Below, piece after piece: positions 59,026 through 64,000 of a DNA stretch of 64,000 bases; the first letter of the stretch is position 1; every line of letters starts with the position of its first letter. The notes beneath the pieces are model-generated. The model did no database searches, was not told the DNA's origin, and saw only the letters and a program-made list of their open reading frames with translations. Made by a program: the position numbers and the translations under genes. Where the stretch lies: NCBI GenBank assembly GCA_024760525.1, contig CP060499.1:4051501-4115500 (forward strand). Reading direction: 5' to 3'. The DNA comes from Nitrospira sp. Lineage in GTDB: Bacteria; Nitrospirota; Nitrospiria; Nitrospirales; Nitrospiraceae.

Positions 59026-61719
59026 TTACGCCTGCTCAACACTTACCCAGATCTGCTTGAACGACGGGACACCGGTCGTGGCATCGACCGAGACGGTCAT
59101 CAGGTCCTTCACCGGTGGTTCATTGAAATGCTCCGGGAAAAAGCAGGTGCCCGGCGCAATGGACTGATCGGGCTGCACGCCGAGTTGCAATGAGCCACGG
59201 TCCGAGGTCAGCCGTACCTTCGCGCCGTCTTGCAATCCCAAGCGTTCCATATCCCGTATATTCATCCGTAACTTTCCGGTGTTCGGTGCGATCTTGATCA
59301 GCCCGGCCGCTTGCGTCGACAATTTTCCCGAATGCATCAACAACTGCCCCATCAACAGCGCGAAAGGACGCGTGGGCTCCGCTGAGACCGGAGTCGGTCG
59401 GTAACGAGCCTTCACCTCCGTGGCATAACCGTTCGACAAACACTGATCGGGCACGGGCGTGACCTTGCGAGGCTGGCCGAGATTATAATATCCGGGCAAT
59501 AGTTTCATGATCTCGCTTTGAATGTCGTTGGCCGATTGGTATTCCCATCGACATTCCATGGCATTGGCAAGGGCCGTCATGATGTGCCAGTCCGGCAAAC
59601 TCTCTCCAAGCGGATCCATCGCCTGCCGGACGCGAAGAACGCGACCTTCGAAGTTCGTAAATGTGCCGTCCTTTTCCGCATAGGTGCAGGCCGGAAGCAC
59701 GAAATGACCCAGCTTCGCTGTGTCCGTCAAAAATGGATCCTGCACGATCAACAGTTCCAGGCGCTCGAGCGCGGCTCGTATCTCCATCGAGGCCGGCAGG
59801 GTCGCGAGCGGATTTTCACCCAACACGTACAACGCCTTAATCTGTCCGCTTTTGCACCGCTTCAAAATTTCGACCAGATTGGCACCTGACCCGACAGGAG
59901 GAAGCGACGCGTCCCATGCCTTGGCAAAACGTTCACGCACGCCGGGGTCATCAAACCGGGCCTGTCCCGGGAAGAACTCAGGGGCTGCGCCCATATCCAC
60001 GGCCCCTTGTTCGTTCGGCTCCTCCGTCACGGTATTCACACCACACCCGGGTCGACCGAGCTTCCCGGTAATCCAAGCTAGATCCATCAGCTTCAAGACG
60101 TTCTGGTAGCCGTTCGTCCTTCTCACAATCCCTTCCGCGCACAGGATGATGGACCTCGGCGATTCGGCAAAAATGCCCGCAATTTCTCTGAAAGCCTCCG
60201 CTGCCAGGCCGGTTTGAGCCGACAGCTGCTCCAACGAGACATTCGCCACCGCGCTCTTGAGTGCTTCAAACGCTTTGGGGTGCCTCCCCACGGTTTCTTC
60301 ATCCACCAAATCCTGGTCGATCGTCGCCTTGACCAACCCATCGATCACCGCGCCCTCAGCTCCAGGCTTAATCAAAAACGGGTGCGAGGCCAACTTGGCA
60401 ATATTTGTAATGGCGCTGTCGAGCGTCACCACCTGAGCCTTGTACACCCGCATGGCTTCTTTGATGCGCACGGCCGTCAATGGGTTCGTCTCGGTGATGT
60501 TGGAGCCGATGATCACAATCGCTTTCGCCTTCGTCAGATCTTCCCAATCGTTCGGGGTTCTCCCCAGTCCGACGGCGTGCCTCGACGCGAGCACAAAATT
60601 CATATGCCCATAGCGGGCACTACTATCAAGCTGGTTGGTTCCAAAGGCTGTGCGCATCAGCTTTTGAAACAGATACAGTTCCTCGTTCGTGCAGCGTGCC
60701 GTCACAAGACCGGCAATGGCATCGGCGCCGTGCTTGCGCTTAATGTCAGTCACCCGATCCACGAGCAGATGCATCGTTTCCAGCCAGGGCTTTTCGACGA
60801 GCCGGCCGCCTTCGCGAACCAACGGATGCACAAGCCGGCTTTGACTGTCCAGACTCTCGAATCCAAAGCGTCCCCGCACGCACAGGCCACCATGACCCTT
60901 GGCGGTGTCCGAACGGTCTCCCCATTTGTTCTTCCAGGATAACGGCGACGTCACGCGGACCACTTCGGCGTCTTTCGTTTCCAAGTACATTTGACAGCCG
61001 TCTCCGCAGTAGTTGCAGGTCGTCGTCGTCTTCTTCATCTGCCAAGGCTTATACAGATACTTGGAAAACTTGTTTGTGATGGCGCCGACAGGACACACCG
61101 CCAAGCAGTCCCCGCAGAATTCGCAATCGAGAGCCAGGTCCCCTTTGGGGACCACTTGGTTGAATCCGCCCTTTTTCATGAACTGTAAGGCGTCAATCAT
61201 CAACACATCCTTACAGACATTGATGCATTCCGCGCAGGCAATGCAGCGATTCATGTTGAAATCGAGCACCGGACTACGCGTATCTTCCGGAATGAATTTT
61301 TGCTTGGCATTGGCCAGGTTGGTCACGCCGTGCTGGAAGGCCATGTCCTGCAGTTCGCAATGGCCGTCTGCGTCGCACACCGGACAATCGAGGGGATGCA
61401 CGGACAGATGCTTCTCGACGGCTTTCTTGCGGGCGAGGAACAGATCTTCTCCTTCGGTACGGATCACCATTCCCGCCGCCGCCTTGGCGGTGCAAGACCG
61501 AACAGGGGCCTTTTTCCCTTCTTGCATCACGAGACACATGCCGCAAGAGCCGAACGGATCGAACGTATAGTGGTAACACATGGCCGGGATGATCTTGCCG
61601 GTCATGGAAATGACGTCGTAGAGCGACACCCCGTCCTTCGCTGTCACAGCTTTGCCGTCGATGCTCAGCTCGATCGTTGCTGCTTCCACGTCGGGATTCG
61701 TAGCCGGCTTGAGTCCCAT
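59026..61719 (-). CDS. nuoG: NADH-quinone oxidoreductase subunit G
   Basis: 897 aa. The N-terminal 2Fe-2S domain has G-S-C-G-M-C (about 60) and C-T-A; a His-Cys 4Fe-4S motif lies at V-H-P-L-D-C-P-V-C (about 108-116); a ferredoxin pair, C-I-A-C-A-E-C-I-N-V-C and C-E-F-C-G-D-C-L-A-V-C-P, is near 165-215. A molybdopterin-type domain starts with its own cluster, C-N-Y-C-G-D-G-C near 240 and G-L-C-V-R-G-R-F near 285, so the N7-type cluster is retained. It should pass electrons to NuoI. NuoE and NuoF, which feed it from NADH, are not encoded upstream. Confidence 0.95.
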   Translation of the reverse strand: MGLKPATNPDVEAATIELSIDGKAVTAKDGVSLYDVISMTGKIIPAMCYHYTFDPFGSCGMCLVMQEGKKAPVRSCTAKAAAGMVIRTEGEDLFLARKKAVEKHLSVHPLDCPVCDADGHCELQDMAFQHGVTNLANAKQKFIPEDTRSPVLDFNMNRCIACAECINVCKDVLMIDALQFMKKGGFNQVVPKGDLALDCEFCGDCLAVCPVGAITNKFSKYLYKPWQMKKTTTTCNYCGDGCQMYLETKDAEVVRVTSPLSWKNKWGDRSDTAKGHGGLCVRGRFGFESLDSQSRLVHPLVREGGRLVEKPWLETMHLLVDRVTDIKRKHGADAIAGLVTARCTNEELYLFQKLMRTAFGTNQLDSSARYGHMNFVLASRHAVGLGRTPNDWEDLTKAKAIVIIGSNITETNPLTAVRIKEAMRVYKAQVVTLDSAITNIAKLASHPFLIKPGAEGAVIDGLVKATIDQDLVDEETVGRHPKAFEALKSAVANVSLEQLSAQTGLAAEAFREIAGIFAESPRSIILCAEGIVRRTNGYQNVLKLMDLAWITGKLGRPGCGVNTVTEEPNEQGAVDMGAAPEFFPGQARFDDPGVRERFAKAWDASLPPVGSGANLVEILKRCKSGQIKALYVLGENPLATLPASMEIRAALERLELLIVQDPFLTDTAKLGHFVLPACTYAEKDGTFTNFEGRVLRVRQAMDPLGESLPDWHIMTALANAMECRWEYQSANDIQSEIMKLLPGYYNLGQPRKVTPVPDQCLSNGYATEVKARYRPTPVSAEPTRPFALLMGQLLMHSGKLSTQAAGLIKIAPNTGKLRMNIRDMERLGLQDGAKVRLTSDRGSLQLGVQPDQSIAPGTCFFPEHFNEPPVKDLMTVSVDATTGVPSFKQIWVSVEQA

Positions 61720-61797
61720 GTTTGGTTCCTGTCCTGAATGTCCCGGTTGTTAGCGTTGGCCTAACAATCCGATCTCACAACACCAACGCACCATGAC

Positions 61798-63042
61798 TCA
61801 CCGATCGCACTCACCCATCACGACATCGTACGTCCCAAAGATCGTACAGGCATCCGAAATCATGTAGCCTCTGGCCATATGATCGAACGCGCCCATATGG
61901 ATGAAAGAGGGGGCGCGAATCTTCAGCCGATACGGCTTTCCGCCTCCCGTACTGACGATGTAAAAGCCCAGCTCACCTTTGTGCGCCTCTGTCCCACAAT
62001 AGATTTCCCCTGGCGGAGCGTCGAATCCTTGAGAGAAGAGCTTGAACTGCTGGATCATCGACTCCAGGTTCGTGAAGACCCGTTCTTTCGGCGGCAGCGT
62101 GACGCTCGGAGCATCCGCCATGATCGGCCCATCCTGCATTTGCTCAAGACATTGCCGAATGATCTTGACGCTCTCGTAGAGCTCCATCACTCGAATCCAA
62201 TACCGATCGTACGTATCACCGTTTTTTCCGACGGGTACGCTGAATTCACACTTTGGATAGGCGCTATAGGGCTCGTACTTGCGGAGGTCGTAATCCACGC
62301 CGGACCCACGCAGAACCGGTCCGCTCAGCCCAAAATTTACGGCATCTTCCGCAGAGATGACGGCTACCCCCTTGGTGCGTCCCAGCCAAATGCGATTTTT
62401 CTCGAGAAACACCTGATACTCGTCGATCTTCGGCGGAAAATAGTCCAGGAACTGTTTGAGCTTATCGATCAATGAAGGGGTCAAGTCACGCTCCACCCCG
62501 CCGATTCGATACCAGCTGGTCGTGAGGCGGGCTCCGCACAGTTCATCGAACCAATCGAGCAGGATTTCCCGATCACGGAAGCAGTAAAAAAAGACGGTCA
62601 TGGCCCCGATGTCAAGCGCCTGGGCACTCAGCCAAAACTGATGCCCAATGATGCGCTGGACTTCCGCAACAATCGTCCGAAGATACTCCGCCCGTTCTGG
62701 CACTTGCAGGTTCATGAGTTTTTCGACAGCGCGGCAGTAGGCAAAGTTGTTGTACATCGCACAGACATAGTCCAACCGATCGGTATGGGGGATGAACTGA
62801 TGATAGGTCCCGTCTTCCGCGAGTTTTTCTACTCCACGATGGAGATAGCCCATCACGGGCGTGGATTTCACCAGCCGCTCTCCCTCCAACTCCAGGATCA
62901 CCTTGAGAACACCGTGCGTACTGGGGTGTTGAGGTCCCATGTTGAGCAGGAGTTCCTCGGTTCGCAAGGTCGGAAGCGTCTCGCTTTCCGGATGCTCCGG
63001 GTGAATCTTATAGACGGTCGTTCTTTGGTCTTCGAATGCCAT
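61798..63042 (-). CDS. nuoD: NADH-quinone oxidoreductase subunit D
   Basis: 414 aa from the ATG at 63042; the frame runs to 63153 inside nuoC but those residues are not NuoD-like. N-M-G-P-Q-H-P-S-T-H-G-V near 35 and Y-L-H-R-G-V-E-K near 68 are the quinone-site signature, and the C-terminal D-A-C-T-I-F-G-T-Y-D-V-V-M-G-E-C-D-R end is typical. It is a separate gene from nuoC, 13 bases downstream. Confidence 0.95.
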   Translation of the reverse strand: MAFEDQRTTVYKIHPEHPESETLPTLRTEELLLNMGPQHPSTHGVLKVILELEGERLVKSTPVMGYLHRGVEKLAEDGTYHQFIPHTDRLDYVCAMYNNFAYCRAVEKLMNLQVPERAEYLRTIVAEVQRIIGHQFWLSAQALDIGAMTVFFYCFRDREILLDWFDELCGARLTTSWYRIGGVERDLTPSLIDKLKQFLDYFPPKIDEYQVFLEKNRIWLGRTKGVAVISAEDAVNFGLSGPVLRGSGVDYDLRKYEPYSAYPKCEFSVPVGKNGDTYDRYWIRVMELYESVKIIRQCLEQMQDGPIMADAPSVTLPPKERVFTNLESMIQQFKLFSQGFDAPPGEIYCGTEAHKGELGFYIVSTGGGKPYRLKIRAPSFIHMGAFDHMARGYMISDACTIFGTYDVVMGECDR

Positions 63043-63055
63043 AACTACGCCAATC

Positions 63056-63559
63056 CTACTTCGGGACTTCGTCCAGGAATTCAAACGTGTCCCGCCAGCC
63101 CTTGCCACGCAGTGGAAAATCTTTCCGCAGAGGGTAGCCCTCGGTATAGTCATCCGGCATGAGAATGCGGCGGAGGTCCGGATGATTTCGGAATCGGATC
63201 CCCATCATATCGAACACTTCACGCTCCATGAAGTCGGCGCCTTTCCAAAGATCCGTCAAGGAGTCAACCACACAATCCGATTCAGGCACCCGAGTCTTGA
63301 GCCGGATACGCTGCCGCTTCCGGATCGAGTAGAATTCCCAGACGACCTCGAATCGCTCTTCGTCGTCCGGCCAGTCTACGGAGCTCACATGAACGATATA
63401 GTCAAAATCCATCCCGGGATCGTCGTGCAGAAATTGAGCGACCTCGTGAAGCTTGTCCCGGGAGACCGTCACGGCCACATCGCCTCGCCATTCAGTCAGG
63501 CCGGTGATTCCGGCCGAAAACGTCTGCTGAATCCGCTGTAATAATGGATGCATGCTCAC
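63056..63559 (-). CDS. nuoC: NADH-quinone oxidoreductase subunit C
   Basis: 167 aa, a normal stand-alone NuoC. The signature E-R-E-V-F-D-M-M-G-I-R-F-R-N-H-P-D-L-R is near 112-130. The start is read as GTG at 63559, with AAAGG 8 bases upstream; the ATG at 63553 is an alternative. It lies 3 bases after nuoB. Confidence 0.94.
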   Translation of the reverse strand: MSMHPLLQRIQQTFSAGITGLTEWRGDVAVTVSRDKLHEVAQFLHDDPGMDFDYIVHVSSVDWPDDEERFEVVWEFYSIRKRQRIRLKTRVPESDCVVDSLTDLWKGADFMEREVFDMMGIRFRNHPDLRRILMPDDYTEGYPLRKDFPLRGKGWRDTFEFLDEVPK

Positions 63560-63562
63560 GTG

Positions 63563-64000
63563 TCAGACCTTTAAATTGGCCTTGACCTGTTCCGGTTGAG
63601 TCACAAACACACGCTTTTGCATGATGCGCTCTTGCAGCTTCAGGATACCGTCCAGGAGAGCCTCTGGAGTCGGAGGGCAGCCGGGCACATAAATGTCGAC
63701 GGGAATGAACCGATCGACCCCCTGCACGACGGGATAGCTGTCGTAGATGTTCCCGGAAGTGGCACAGGATCCCATTGCAATTACATATTTGGGTTCCGGC
63801 ATCTGATCGTAGATCTTTCGAATCACCGGCGCCATCCGCCGACACACCGTACCAGCAACGATCATCAAATCCGACTGGCGCGGAGAACCCCGAAATACTC
63901 CCGCCCCGAACCGGTCCATGTCGTACCGTGAGGAGACGGCAGCCATCATCTCGATGGCGCAGCAGGCAAGCCCGAAGGTCATAGGCCAGAGGGAGCCTTT
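63563..64000 (-). CDS. nuoB: NADH-quinone oxidoreductase subunit B (5' end outside the window)
   Basis: Partial: the frame continues past the right edge (K-G-S-L-W-P precedes the Met at 63982, which is internal, not the start). The cluster N2 ligands are visible: the tandem Cys in G-L-A-C-C-A-I-E-M-M, C in V-A-G-T-V-C-R-R, and C in Y-V-P-G-C-P-P-T-P-E. NuoB carries N2, the last cluster before quinone. nuoA would be expected just beyond the edge. Confidence 0.94.
   Translation of the reverse strand, partial: KGSLWPMTFGLACCAIEMMAAVSSRYDMDRFGAGVFRGSPRQSDLMIVAGTVCRRMAPVIRKIYDQMPEPKYVIAMGSCATSGNIYDSYPVVQGVDRFIPVDIYVPGCPPTPEALLDGILKLQERIMQKRVFVTQPEQVKANLKV

Overview
The window looks like a comammox (complete ammonia-oxidising) Nitrospira chromosome segment. 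The strongest taxonomic signal is a complete ammonia monooxygenase subunit C gene standing alone (35123-35932, minus) in an otherwise Nitrospira-like setting: a complex I cluster with two adjacent NuoM genes and no NuoE/NuoF between NuoD and NuoG, beta-barrel porins, SUMF1-fold secreted proteins and many hybrid sensor kinases. The species assignment is an inference from gene content; no rRNA is present.

Layout. 1-13 kb is housekeeping: the end of parA, parB, two bactofilins, mnmA, two TatA/B-type genes, an outer-membrane porin, a ThrH-type phosphatase, a YkgJ protein, a PQQ-type sugar dehydrogenase, an EVE protein, a RicT-like protein and a BrkB membrane protein. 13-27.4 kb is accessory: a Phd/VapC toxin-antitoxin pair with a palindromic operator, bracketed by a 41-bp direct repeat; a cassette-like ORF ending at an integron attC-like site; a segment bounded by two diverged copies of an integrase-tail/attachment sequence, the right copy continuing into the 3' part of a tRNA (carotenoid oxygenase, membrane protein, Tat-exported hydrolase, and a FixJ-like regulator with a hybrid kinase split by a frameshift); and a short IS3-type element without orfA. 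Two tRNA genes (Lys-CTT, Arg-CCG) mark the right edge.

27.5-35 kb is mixed: a second YkgJ protein, HU with a clear promoter and terminator, a MoaD/ThiS-like protein with a C-terminal tail, rfbC, tRNA-Glu, several small membrane proteins and an NDH-2-like flavoprotein. 35-37 kb holds amoC with a strong ribosome binding site and a long leader.

37-45 kb contains what I consider the most interesting system: a CarH/LitR-type adenosylcobalamin photoreceptor-repressor with all the expected photochemical residues, transcribed divergently from a zinc-ribbon protein across an intergenic region packed with TTGGACA-type boxes in 11-bp phase. Downstream are a nucleoside-epimerase-like SDR, a DNA photolyase, a DUF523/DUF1722 protein and a CbiX-type chelatase. 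This would give a nitrifier a B12-dependent light sensor controlling photoprotection and repair.

46-50.5 kb carries a lipoprotein, a phosphodiester glycosidase-like protein and a three-gene two-component locus. 50.6-64 kb is the complex I operon, read leftwards in the order B-C-D-G-I-J-K-L-M-M-N, with NuoB cut by the window end.
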